Part shown: positions 39,977 through 48,773 of the stretch, one piece after another
Layout: each line of letters begins with the position of its first letter
Position numbering within the stretch: the first letter of the stretch is position 1
Origin: Sulfitobacter aestuariivivens
Lineage (GTDB): Bacteria; Pseudomonadota; Alphaproteobacteria; Rhodobacterales; Rhodobacteraceae
NCBI RefSeq assembly: GCF_014763045.1
Contig: NZ_JACTAG010000001.1
Coordinates: forward strand, 1,302,001 to 1,366,000
Direction of reading: 5' to 3'
Length of the DNA: 64,000 bases
Made by a program: the position numbers and the translations under genes
Notes under the pieces: generated by a model
What the model was told of the DNA's origin: nothing
What the model saw: the letters and a program-made list of their open reading frames with translations, nothing else
Databases searched by the model: none

Positions 39977-40020
39977 GTTTTCTTTCTAAGAAAACGGGGC
40001 GAAATCTTCAGAGGATTTCG
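39977..40020 (-). terminator. Two-hairpin 3' element after the ABC ATPase gene
   Basis: Reading the minus strand, hairpin B comes first (40020-40000, arms of 7 bp CGAAATC/GATTTCG, extendable to 10 with a wobble). It is followed by CCCC and then hairpin A, GTTTTCTT-AGA-AAGAAAAC (39995-39977, 8-bp perfect arms). The same order of palindromes is found after the MATE gene. No pure T-run follows. Confidence 0.6.
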
Positions 40021-40038
40021 TCACCACACTTTTACCGT

Positions 40039-41871
40039 TCAATATCCACTGTCTGTCGTCAGCACCAGATGACCCGGTTCAACCTCTTTGTACTGAGAGG
40101 GTGCCGCCTCATAGCTGACCGGATGAATGGGCGAGGGGATCGGTTTGAAGTTGAGATCCTTTTCGTCCTTGCGTTGGCGCGGATCGGCGATCGGCACCGC
40201 TTTCATCAGGGCTTGTGTGTAAGCATGTTGCGGATTTTCGAAGACCCGGTTGCGCGGCCCTAGTTCCACGATGCGTCCCAGATACATGACTCCCACATAA
40301 TGGCTGACCCGCTCAACCACCGCCATGTCGTGGCTGATGAAGAGAAAACTCAACTCCATCTCGGACTGGAGTTCCATCATCAGATTGAGGACCTGCGCCT
40401 GCACGGACACATCCAACGCAGAGACCGCCTCGTCCGCGATGATGAGCTTGGGATTGAGCGCAAGGGCGCGGGCAATAGCCACCCGCTGACGTTGGCCACC
40501 CGAAAGCTCATGCGGGAAACGTCGCATGAAACTGCGCGGCAACTCGACCCGGTCAAACAGCATTTCAACGCGTTCCTGTACTGCGGCACCCTTAAGCGTG
40601 TCGTAGTTGTGGATCGGCTCGGCCACCTGATCGGAAAGCTGCATCTGCGGATTAAGAGATGCAAATGGATCCTGGAAAATCATCTGCATATCCAACCGGG
40701 CCGTGCGCAGATCACGCGGGGAAAGCGCCATAATGTTCTTGCCATCAAGATCGATTTCCCCCTCCTGCGGCTCAACCAGACGCAGGATAGACCGTCCGGC
40801 TGTGGACTTGCCGCAGCCGCTTTCGCCCACAAGGCTCAGCGTCTGCCCCTTGTTAATGGAAAACGAAACGTCTTCGACCGCATGCACATTCGCCACCGTG
40901 CGGCGCAAGAAGCCCCCGGTGACCGGAAACCGGGTGGTAAGGTTCTTTACCGTCAGCAACACGTCCTCAGTACCAGGTATAGGCGCGATTGATTTCTGAT
41001 CGCGGCCCAGCAGCTTCATGGGTTCGGGATATTGTTTGCCGCGCATCTCACCCAATTTGGGCACGGCGGCCAGCAATGCCTTGGTGTAGGGGTGCTGTGG
41101 GTTCTCGAAAATTTCTTCGACCGTACCTTCTTCTACCTTGTTGCCTCGGTACATAACGACAACGCGGTCAGCCATCTGCGCCACGACGGCCATGTCATGC
41201 GTAATGAACATGACGGCCGTTCCCGTCTCACGCTTGAGACGGTCCATCAGCGCCAAAATTTCCGCCTGGATGGTCACATCAAGCGCTGTGGTAGGTTCAT
41301 CGGCAATCAACAGCCGTGGCTCACATGCCAGCGCCATCGCAATGACAACGCGCTGACGCATCCCGCCAGACAATTCGTGCGGATACTGCTGCAGCCGCCG
41401 CTCCGGTTCCGGGATCCGTACCTGCTTGAGCAACGCCAGTGCACGCTCGTTCGCCTCCGCCTTGTTCATCCCCTTGTGGAGACGCAACCCCTCGGTCATC
41501 TGCTTGCCGACGGTAAACACGGGGTTGAGGGCCGTCATCGGCTCCTGGAAGATCATGCCGATTTCATTGCCGCGAATACGGCGCATGGTCGTTTGTTCGG
41601 CGTCGGCGAGATTAATCTCGCCCCCCTCGAGACGATCAAACAGCAGCTCGCCACTTGCGATATCGCCGCCGCCGTACTCCACAAGGCGCATCAGGGACAG
41701 CGATGATACCGACTTGCCAGAGCCCGATTCCCCCACCACGCAGACGGTTTCCCCGGACCGGATATCGAAACTGACGTTTTCGACCCCCACGACGGGGCCG
41801 TCCTTGGTCTGAAATTCAACACGTAGCCCCTTGATCTGGGCAATCGGCGGCGCCTGGGTCTGGTCGAGCAA
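40039..41871 (-). CDS. Dual ATPase of a peptide-type ABC transporter
   Basis: A 610-residue protein made of two fused nucleotide-binding domains, as in DppD-DppF fusions. The N-domain has Walker A GESGSGKS (47-54) and LSGGMRQR; the second domain has GESGCGKS and LSGGQRQR with a Walker B near IADEAVSALD. Each half ends with an oligopeptide-type C-terminal segment (NPQHPYTKALL, NPQHAYTQALM). The start is TTG at 41871 with AAGGGGG about 7 nt upstream. It powers uptake together with the divergently encoded binding protein and permeases. An internal repeat is therefore present. Confidence 0.95.
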   Translation of the reverse strand: MLDQTQAPPIAQIKGLRVEFQTKDGPVVGVENVSFDIRSGETVCVVGESGSGKSVSSLSLMRLVEYGGGDIASGELLFDRLEGGEINLADAEQTTMRRIRGNEIGMIFQEPMTALNPVFTVGKQMTEGLRLHKGMNKAEANERALALLKQVRIPEPERRLQQYPHELSGGMRQRVVIAMALACEPRLLIADEPTTALDVTIQAEILALMDRLKRETGTAVMFITHDMAVVAQMADRVVVMYRGNKVEEGTVEEIFENPQHPYTKALLAAVPKLGEMRGKQYPEPMKLLGRDQKSIAPIPGTEDVLLTVKNLTTRFPVTGGFLRRTVANVHAVEDVSFSINKGQTLSLVGESGCGKSTAGRSILRLVEPQEGEIDLDGKNIMALSPRDLRTARLDMQMIFQDPFASLNPQMQLSDQVAEPIHNYDTLKGAAVQERVEMLFDRVELPRSFMRRFPHELSGGQRQRVAIARALALNPKLIIADEAVSALDVSVQAQVLNLMMELQSEMELSFLFISHDMAVVERVSHYVGVMYLGRIVELGPRNRVFENPQHAYTQALMKAVPIADPRQRKDEKDLNFKPIPSPIHPVSYEAAPSQYKEVEPGHLVLTTDSGY

Positions 41872-42233
41872 TGCATGTCCCCCTTGTCGTTCCCGCCGAC
41901 GCTACGGCGCGCACCCCTGCCTGTCAAACGCAGCACGAAGGTTTCTGCACTGACCTGTCGTCAGCGAAACGAGGCAGTGCCACATGTTTGTGCACGAACC
42001 CTGCGACACAAAATTGTCCACAGGTCACCTCCTTACAAGGGTTGCATTATTCTCAAAAAGTGTTTCGATACACCCATGCGCTTTGGGGGAGTATCGCGGC
42101 GCGAATGCAAAATCATGTATTTCTATGCAATTGCGCGGCGTTCCTAATGTCCCTCGAAACGATAAAATGAGTAGTCCGGCGGCGCCGTACTGTGAAAACA
42201 GGCACCTTTAAGGTGTCCAACAAGGAGTAAGCT
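41872..42233. other. 362-bp divergent intergenic region, no gene seen
   Basis: Separates the minus-strand ATPase gene from the plus-strand binding-protein gene, so it should hold two promoters. I see a short inverted repeat CGATAC (42066-42071) ... GTATCG (42091-42096), a near-palindrome CACCTTTAAGGTG at 42203-42215 in the leader of the binding-protein gene, and its AAGGAG ribosome site. Short open frames here have no coding character. Confidence 0.5.
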
Positions 42234-43955
42234 ATGAAAATGAAGACCCTATTGATGGGCGCGATTGCCTCGACGGCCTTTGCCCCCTTCGCACTTGCGG
42301 ATGGCCATGAAGGCGAACGCGGGCGCGATGGTGACGTAAAGATCATCTATTGGCAGGCGCCCTCCATCCTGAACCCGTTCCTATCGGGCGGTACCAAGGA
42401 TGTTGAATCCGCTTCCCTGATCATCGAGCCTCTGGCGCGCTATAACGAGAAAGGCGAGATGCTGCCTTTCCTGGCGTCCGAAGTGCCAACAGTTGCAAAC
42501 GGCGGCGTTTCCGAGGATCTGACACAGATCACCTGGAAGCTCCGGGACGACATTGTGTGGTCGGACGGGTCCCCGTTTACATCGGCTGACGTGAAGTTCA
42601 CGGCCGAATATTGCATGCATCCCGAAGGTGGTTGTGCCCAGGGTGCCAAGTTCGACGGCGTGACCAGCGTGGAAACACCTGACGATCACACGGTTGTAGT
42701 GACCTTCAACGAGCCCAAGCCAAACCCCTACGGTCCGTTTGTGGGCGGCGAAAGCCCGATCATTCAGGCAGCACAGTTTGCTGATTGCCTTGGTGCCAAG
42801 GCGCCCGAGTGTACAGATGCGAACTTTGGTCCCATCGGCACCGGTCCTTTCGTGGTGACGGAATTCCGTCCCAATGACGTGATCACAATGGCGGCCAATG
42901 AAAACTACCGCGAAGAAGGCAAGCCTGCCTTTGCCTCCCTGACCTTCAAAGGCGGCGGTGATGCAACGGCAGCGGGTCGTTCGGTGCTGGAAACAGGCGA
43001 ATTCGACTATGCCTGGAACCTGCAACTGGCACCTGATGTCATCGCGAAGATGGAAGAAGGCGGCAAAGGTGTGGCCATCGCAGGTTTCGGCCCACTGGTG
43101 GAGCGTCTGGAAATGAACCTGACGAACCCATCGCCTGATCTGCCTGAAGGTGAACGCTCGACCGTGGCACACCCGCATCCGTTCCTGTCGGATGAAAGAG
43201 TGCGTCGCGCCCTTTCCATGGCGATCGATCGTGCGCTGCTGACCGAAGTGGGCTATGGCAAGGCCGGTGAGCCAACCTGTAACCTCGTCCCTGCCCCGGC
43301 GATCTATAACTCGGACAACACCGAGTGCCTGACGCAGGATCTGGACGGTGCCAAGGCGCTGCTGGATGAAGCAGGCTGGACCGACAGCGATGGCGACGGC
43401 GTGCGCGACAAGGACGGTGTGAAACTGTCGATCCTCTATCAAACATCGACCAACGCCGTGCGTCAGGACTTCCAGGCGCTGATCAAGGACTGGTGGCAGC
43501 AGATCGGTGTTGAAACCGAACTGCGTAACCTCGACGCTTCCGTGTTCTTTGGTGGTGACCCAGGCTCGCCTGACACGTTCCAGAAGTTCTATGCGGACGT
43601 GGAAATGTACGCCAACACGTTTAACGGCACAGACCCGCAAACGTATCTCTCGGCCTATCGTTGCGGCAACGAGCCCAAGCCCGACAGCCAGTGGCAGGGT
43701 GAGAACATCAACCGGTTCTGCGATCCTGAGTATGACGCGCTGCTGGACGAACTGGCCCGGACTGGTGACATCGACAAGCGCGGCGAAATTGGCCGCAAGC
43801 TGAACGACATGATCACCAAGGACAGCATGGTCATCGTGCCGCTGGTCAACCGTGCCCGTGTCTCGGCCCATTCCAATTCTCTGGGTGGCGTTGTTCTCAA
43901 CGTCTGGGACTCCGAGCTTTGGAACGTTGCGGACTGGTACCGTAAAGGCGAATAA
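42234..43955 (+). CDS. Periplasmic peptide-binding protein of family 5
   Basis: Binding protein of an oligopeptide/dipeptide-type ABC transporter. 573 residues, with a signal peptide of about 22 residues (start MKMKTLLMGAIA; cleavage after FALA) and the SBP_bac_5 fold (LNPFLSGGTKDVE, LREDDIVWSDGSPFT-like segment as KLRDDIVWSDGSPFT, RALSMAIDRALL). AAGGAG precedes the ATG. It is followed by a pair of hairpins and then two permeases. The ligand is not proven; M20 and DAO neighbours suggest peptides or N-acyl amino acids. Confidence 0.94.
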   Translation: MKMKTLLMGAIASTAFAPFALADGHEGERGRDGDVKIIYWQAPSILNPFLSGGTKDVESASLIIEPLARYNEKGEMLPFLASEVPTVANGGVSEDLTQITWKLRDDIVWSDGSPFTSADVKFTAEYCMHPEGGCAQGAKFDGVTSVETPDDHTVVVTFNEPKPNPYGPFVGGESPIIQAAQFADCLGAKAPECTDANFGPIGTGPFVVTEFRPNDVITMAANENYREEGKPAFASLTFKGGGDATAAGRSVLETGEFDYAWNLQLAPDVIAKMEEGGKGVAIAGFGPLVERLEMNLTNPSPDLPEGERSTVAHPHPFLSDERVRRALSMAIDRALLTEVGYGKAGEPTCNLVPAPAIYNSDNTECLTQDLDGAKALLDEAGWTDSDGDGVRDKDGVKLSILYQTSTNAVRQDFQALIKDWWQQIGVETELRNLDASVFFGGDPGSPDTFQKFYADVEMYANTFNGTDPQTYLSAYRCGNEPKPDSQWQGENINRFCDPEYDALLDELARTGDIDKRGEIGRKLNDMITKDSMVIVPLVNRARVSAHSNSLGGVVLNVWDSELWNVADWYRKGE

Positions 43956-43961
43956 GGTGGC

Positions 43962-44014
43962 GGCGGGGTGACCCCCGCCCTACCCAAACTGCAGGGCGGC
44001 TACCCCGCCCTGCA
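43962..44014 (+). terminator. Two GC-rich hairpins between binding protein and permease genes
   Basis: Hairpin 1: GGCGGGG (43962-43968) pairs with CCCCGCC (43973-43979). Hairpin 2: TGCAGGGCGG (43990-43999) pairs with CCGCCCTGCA (44005-44014), a perfect 10-bp stem with a 5-nt loop. There is no T-run, so partial termination or 3'-end protection of the binding-protein mRNA is more likely than full stop. Confidence 0.65.
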
Positions 44015-44054
44015 CCTCCTACATTAAGACCGCTGAACAAAGGCGCCGCACCTG

Positions 44055-45062
44055 ATGCTGACCTTCACTATCCGACGATTGATCCTGTCAATCCCGACAC
44101 TTTTGTTCATCAGCCTTGTCATTTTTGGCCTGCTTCAACTTGCTCCCGGTGATCCGATGGCGCAGGTCCCGCTGACCGTACCGCCGGAAGTGAAAGAAAA
44201 GATGCGCGAAGCGCTGGGGCTGGGTCAGGCCTGGTACATCCAGTACTGGAAGTGGTTGGTGCAGTTCTTCTGGATTGAACCTCAGGTCCTCATAGACCAC
44301 TGGTTCGGCACCTCATTTGCAGAAGGCAAGCAGCGCGTGCTGAGCTGGCAGACCCGGTCACCGGTGATGGACATCGTCGTGCAGCGCATCCCTCAGACGC
44401 TTTGGGTCGTCGGACTTGCCTATGTGGTCGGCATCGCCATCGCGATCCCTATCGGCATCTATTCCGCTTACCGGCATTATTCGGTCTTTGATCAGGCCGG
44501 CACCTTTGTGACGATGATCGGCTTTTCCATTCCGCCTTTCTTTACCGGCCCGCTGCTGATCGTAATCTTTTCGGTCTATCTGGGGTGGCTGCCGTCTATC
44601 TATGACACCCTGCACGTGGTCAACGACTGGCAAAGCTTCAAGGTGCAGGTGATGCAGATGATCATGCCTGTGATGGTGCTGGCGCTTCAGACCACTGCGC
44701 AGATCAGCCGATATATGCGGGGCGCGATGCTGGATAACCTGAACCAGGATTACGTCCGCACCGCCCGCGCCAAGGGCCTGAAAGAGGCGACCGTGGTGAT
44801 GGTGCATGTGGTGCGCAACTCGATGATCCCTGTCGTCACAGTGATTGCTCTTGGCATGCCGGCAATTTTCGGCGGCGCCATCATCACCGAGAATGTCTTC
44901 AAGGTGAACGGTATTGGTCAACTGCTGCTGACATGGCTTTTTGCCAACGACATTCCGGGTGTGATGACCCTGACCTTCATTTTTGCCATCCTTATCGTGT
45001 TCTTCAACTTGATCGCCGACATCCTTTACGGCCTGCTTGACCCGAGGATCCGCTATGACTGA
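44055..45062 (+). CDS. Peptide ABC transporter permease, DppB type
   Basis: Inner-membrane channel subunit of 335 residues with about six helices. The start is the usual MLTFTIRRLILSIPTLLFIS segment, and the EAA loop is seen as KGLKEATVVMVHVVRNSMIP (about 236-255). It overlaps the next permease gene by 8 bp. It acts as a heterodimer with the DppC-type subunit. The distance from the binding-protein gene is about 100 bp, filled by two hairpins. The ribosome site is weak. Confidence 0.95.
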   Translation: MLTFTIRRLILSIPTLLFISLVIFGLLQLAPGDPMAQVPLTVPPEVKEKMREALGLGQAWYIQYWKWLVQFFWIEPQVLIDHWFGTSFAEGKQRVLSWQTRSPVMDIVVQRIPQTLWVVGLAYVVGIAIAIPIGIYSAYRHYSVFDQAGTFVTMIGFSIPPFFTGPLLIVIFSVYLGWLPSIYDTLHVVNDWQSFKVQVMQMIMPVMVLALQTTAQISRYMRGAMLDNLNQDYVRTARAKGLKEATVVMVHVVRNSMIPVVTVIALGMPAIFGGAIITENVFKVNGIGQLLLTWLFANDIPGVMTLTFIFAILIVFFNLIADILYGLLDPRIRYD

Positions 45063-46056
45063 GCAACCTATCCCCGCAAGCCCTGTCGAGGCCGACATCG
45101 AAACTTTTGGCGCGCTTGTCGACACAGAGCCGCAGGCCCCGCCACGCAGTCAGTGGAAAGACGTCTGGGATCAGTTCCGCAAGCACAAAGGGGCCGTCTT
45201 TGGCGGAGGCTTCCTGATCTTCATTACGCTGGCCGTGGTGCTGGGCCCCTACATCTGGACCCTGGAGCCTACCAAACTTGATATCCGCAACAAGGACTGG
45301 CGGCCAATCTGGACGCTCATTTGGGATGGCGACGCCAAGGCGGGCCTCGCTCATCCCTTTGGGACCGACCAGTTGGGCCGCGATATCCTGAGCCAGATGA
45401 TCGCGGGCGGTCGGGTCTCTATGGCCGTGGGCTGGATTGCCATGTTGCTGGCGCTGGTCATCGGCACCGCAATCGGCGTGGCTGCGGGCTATTTCAAGAA
45501 GCTGGATTTCTGGCTGATGCGCTTTACCGATCTGGTGCTCAGCTTGCCGATCCTGCCGCTGGTGCTGCTGGCCGTGACCCTGTTCCGCCAGCCGCTCAAT
45601 AGTTTCTTTGGCAGTCCCGAAGCGGGTATGTTTGTGCTGATCGTTGGGGTCATCGGCCTGACATCATGGATGCAGACGGCGCGGATCGTACGTGGCGACA
45701 TTCTTGCCTTGAAAGAGCGTGAGTTCATCCTTGCGGCACGGTCCATCGGCACAAAGCCGGGCAAGATTATCCGCCGGCACCTGCTGCCCAATGTGATTTC
45801 GCCCATTATGGTCTCGGCCACACTTGGTCTCGCGACAGCGATCATTACGGAGTCGGCACTTTCCTTCCTTGGGGTGGGTTTTCCATCTGACTTCCCCACC
45901 TGGGGCAAGCTGCTGGCTGACGCCGTTCCGCGCATGCAGGAGTTTCCCGAGCGGGTCTTGCTTCCGGGCATCGCGATCTCCTTGACAGTGCTGGGCGTGA
46001 ACTATCTTGGCGACGGGCTGCGCGACGCGCTGGATCCACGGATCCGTGGCCGGTAG
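45055..46056 (+). CDS. Peptide ABC transporter permease, DppC type
   Basis: Second channel subunit, 333 residues. The N-terminal cytoplasmic region has SQWKDVWDQFRKHKGAVFGG followed by about six helices, and the EAA loop is SIGTKPGKIIRRHLLPNVIS (about 231-250). The start at 45055 overlaps the previous permease; an upstream frame beginning at 45037 is unlikely. It is the last gene of the transporter on the plus strand. A long 236-bp gap follows. Confidence 0.95.
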   Translation: MTEQPIPASPVEADIETFGALVDTEPQAPPRSQWKDVWDQFRKHKGAVFGGGFLIFITLAVVLGPYIWTLEPTKLDIRNKDWRPIWTLIWDGDAKAGLAHPFGTDQLGRDILSQMIAGGRVSMAVGWIAMLLALVIGTAIGVAAGYFKKLDFWLMRFTDLVLSLPILPLVLLAVTLFRQPLNSFFGSPEAGMFVLIVGVIGLTSWMQTARIVRGDILALKEREFILAARSIGTKPGKIIRRHLLPNVISPIMVSATLGLATAIITESALSFLGVGFPSDFPTWGKLLADAVPRMQEFPERVLLPGIAISLTVLGVNYLGDGLRDALDPRIRGR

Positions 46057-46292
46057 CAGGGTGCCCCCCAGCCAGAACCCGTTAATGTCGAAATAAGGAC
46101 CCCTGATCCAACGTCCCCCGGTGGGGCGACCATTGGTCTTAGGTATTTGGAAAAGGGTGAAAGGTGTTTTGGTTTGCGCCTGCATGCCAGAACGTTGTTC
46201 TTGGATGCCCGCCCTCAACACCTCGACATTCACTTGATTGTGACGAACCCGCACGCCAGATGGAACAACGTTCGCATATTTGAAATGTTGCC

Positions 46293-47366
46293 ATGTTTGA
46301 CACCTTCGGCTTTGAAAACCTGACCGCCCCTCAGGCATCGGTCTATTTTGCGCTTGCGCTAGGGCTGACTTTTGGCGCGCTGGCACAGGTCACGCGCTTT
46401 TGCTTTCGTCGTGCATTGATCGGTGAAGATCGACGGCAGGCTGCAGGTGTGTGGCTGACCGCGTTGGCGGTATCTATGCTGGGGACGCAGGCCGCGGTGG
46501 GACTGGGCTGGATCAGCTTTGCAGAACATCGGTTCATGATATCCGACGTGCCTGTTCTTGCCATTGCCGTTGGTGGCCTGCTGTTTGGCGCAGGGATGGT
46601 GCTGACACGTGGCTGCATCTCTCGATTGACCGTGTTGACGGGGTCCGGCAACCTGCGGGCCGCCAGTGTCCTGATCGTTTTTGCCGTGGTGGCTCATGCC
46701 ACCCTCAAAGGGGTGTTGGCTCCTGTGCGGATAGCGCTTGGCAGTGTGACTGTCGATTTTGGTGAAGCAGTGAACTTGGGCGCCCTGCCCGGTGGCGTAT
46801 GGTTTTGGGGCGGACTTATTGTCGTAGCTGCACTGGTATTCGCTGCACAGTCGGGAAATCGCGTAGGGCATATGGTAATGGCAGCGGCCATTGGACTGCT
46901 GGTACCACTTTCATGGGTCGGCACCGGCCTGGTTCTTTACGATGACTTTGACCCCATCGCGATGGAAAGTCTGTCTTTCACGGCCCCGGCGTCAGAAGCG
47001 CTGTTTTGGACAATTGCCAATACGTCTGTGCCGGCAGGTTTTGGCACGGGGTTGCTGGGCGGTGTGTTGTTGGGTGCGTTGGCTGCCAGCCTTCTTTCCG
47101 GAAAGTTCGCTTGGCAAAGCTTCAGCACGCCGCGTGAAACGGGCCGGTATATGGTCGGTGCAGCGCTGATGGGCGTGGGCGGTGTACTGGCGGGCGGTTG
47201 CACGCTGGGCGCGGGCCTGTCGGGCGTGCCGACGCTGTCGGCCGCTGCGGTGCTTGCGCTAATGATGATCGCCACCGGCGTGCTGACGATGAACGCGTTG
47301 CTCAATCGTCCGCGCGCCGCAACCGCCGCAGAAACCACCACACAAGGGCTACAACCGGCAGAGTGA
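46293..47366 (+). CDS. YeeE/YedE-family sulfur-type transporter
   Basis: A 357-residue membrane protein with about ten helices. It has the family's conserved cysteine-bearing loops TRFCFRRAL (about 34-42), MVLTRGCISRL (about 101-111) and LAGGCTLGAGLSG (about 307-319). YeeE/YedE proteins import thiosulfate or related sulfur species. It is not followed by a TusA-like gene. Its 3' end overlaps the convergent DUF3422 gene by 65 bp. The intergenic region before it (46057-46292) has no recognisable gene. Confidence 0.88.
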   Translation: MFDTFGFENLTAPQASVYFALALGLTFGALAQVTRFCFRRALIGEDRRQAAGVWLTALAVSMLGTQAAVGLGWISFAEHRFMISDVPVLAIAVGGLLFGAGMVLTRGCISRLTVLTGSGNLRAASVLIVFAVVAHATLKGVLAPVRIALGSVTVDFGEAVNLGALPGGVWFWGGLIVVAALVFAAQSGNRVGHMVMAAAIGLLVPLSWVGTGLVLYDDFDPIAMESLSFTAPASEALFWTIANTSVPAGFGTGLLGGVLLGALAASLLSGKFAWQSFSTPRETGRYMVGAALMGVGGVLAGGCTLGAGLSGVPTLSAAAVLALMMIATGVLTMNALLNRPRAATAAETTTQGLQPAE

Positions 47367-48579
47367 TCAGTGCCGTTAAAACCGCTTTGGGCATGCCAAG
47401 CGGCACACTTGCGGGCGCGATCAGATAGGCCATCAAAGATACTGCGTAGTAGCTGACTGCGACCACCGACAGGCCTTCGACCGTGCGCTGCAACCGCAGC
47501 TGCAGGTCCGATCGGCGGTCCATGCTGGCAAGGATCTCCTGGTTTTGAGCTGATCTTTCCACATCAACGCGTGTGCGCAACAGGTCAGACGCCCTTATAG
47601 ATCGTTCCGACATCGCTTTCAGACGGGTTTGCGAGGCGTTGACCGTGCGCATGGCGGGCTCGAACCGGCGCATCATGAATTCACCAAATCCCTGTCGGCC
47701 CAAAAAACGCGCTTCGCGCAATACGCTAATGCGTTGATTGACCAGCGCTTCATAGGCGGCCGTCGCGGCAAACCGGTAGGATGTGGCCGCGTCCAGTTGT
47801 TCCAGCGATACCGATACATCCAGCAACTGGTGCAGTGTTTCTTCGACCCGGCTGGTAGAGCCGCGCATGGTTGCTGTCAGTTCGCGCAGCTGTGTGTCGA
47901 GCGCGTTCAGCTCATCCGCGATATTGCGTACCGTCACAAACCCCAGCATCGACATGGTCTTGTAGGTATCGATTTCGCACAGTCGCTGCACGATGCGCCC
48001 CACCCGCCGTTTGCCCGTACCGGGGCTGACAAAGACTGCAAACCGCAGGTGCCCCGCAGAATCGACGCGGAAGTCGCTTGCGATCACTGCCGCATCATCA
48101 AGCACGGACGCAGCCGCCAGGCTTTCGGCGACAAACCAGTCTTTCAGCGAAGGTTGAATTTCTGCATCTGTCTTCGGACGTGTCATGATCCGCAGCAGAC
48201 CCGATGTAATGCGCTCCTGTGGCAGGGCGTCCTGCCATTGGGTCGGGAAGACCTCGAATGTGGCCGGATCGAAGGGCCGGTCGCTCAGCCCACTCAAGAA
48301 AACCGTGTACGTGGCAAACTCTGTATGTTGTTCCCACTTTAGCTGGTATTTGCCAATCGGCCCCGCGTAATGTGTCGCCCCCTGTTCGGGCCCTGGTGCG
48401 CCATAATGCTCAAGAAGGGCCGCGAGTTGCGCCAGGCTTTCTTCGCGGTTCGCAGGCTCTGACGTGCTTTTGACAGCCAGATAGGCCACCATGGCCGGCG
48501 CGCAGACAACGGGAAACGGTCGGGCATGTAATTCCGACGTCATGCGGAAACGTTGCGGATGGTCTGCGATCGGGGCCAT
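47302..48579 (-). CDS. DUF3422 membrane-anchored protein
   Basis: A 425-residue protein of the uncharacterised DUF3422 group: N-terminal FRMTSELHARPFPVV, a long predicted coiled-coil-rich middle (helices about 240-365) and two C-terminal membrane helices ending in WWFLRRLRRADD. The start at 48579 (MAPIADHP) is the normal family start and has AAGAGAA upstream; a longer frame is discarded. It overlaps the end of the yedE-like gene in the opposite orientation. Function unknown; it probably acts at the inner membrane. Confidence 0.85.
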   Translation of the reverse strand: MAPIADHPQRFRMTSELHARPFPVVCAPAMVAYLAVKSTSEPANREESLAQLAALLEHYGAPGPEQGATHYAGPIGKYQLKWEQHTEFATYTVFLSGLSDRPFDPATFEVFPTQWQDALPQERITSGLLRIMTRPKTDAEIQPSLKDWFVAESLAAASVLDDAAVIASDFRVDSAGHLRFAVFVSPGTGKRRVGRIVQRLCEIDTYKTMSMLGFVTVRNIADELNALDTQLRELTATMRGSTSRVEETLHQLLDVSVSLEQLDAATSYRFAATAAYEALVNQRISVLREARFLGRQGFGEFMMRRFEPAMRTVNASQTRLKAMSERSIRASDLLRTRVDVERSAQNQEILASMDRRSDLQLRLQRTVEGLSVVAVSYYAVSLMAYLIAPASVPLGMPKAVLTALITLPVVALVWWFLRRLRRADD

Positions 48580-48773
48580 AGCGGTTCTCTTCTGGCGGTG
48601 TTTGCCTTGAGATAACACAAAATATCCACGTGACCAGAATAAAATTTTATAAATCAATGTGTTAAAGTGTACGCCTGTATACCGTTGGATTATCGGGACC
48701 GGGAAACTGGCCCCCCACGACAATCGCCCTAGGTTCAAGGCCTTGCGAAAACAGCGGTGGCGGGACCGGAATA

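Noticed and set aside
42381..43871. 496-residue open frame on the minus strand opposite the binding-protein gene
   Set aside because: It is antisense to a clear SBP gene and reads as low-sense His/Arg/Gln-rich sequence.
46112..46128. Possible terminator after the second permease gene
   Set aside because: Only a 4 to 6 bp interrupted stem with no T-run; too weak to call.
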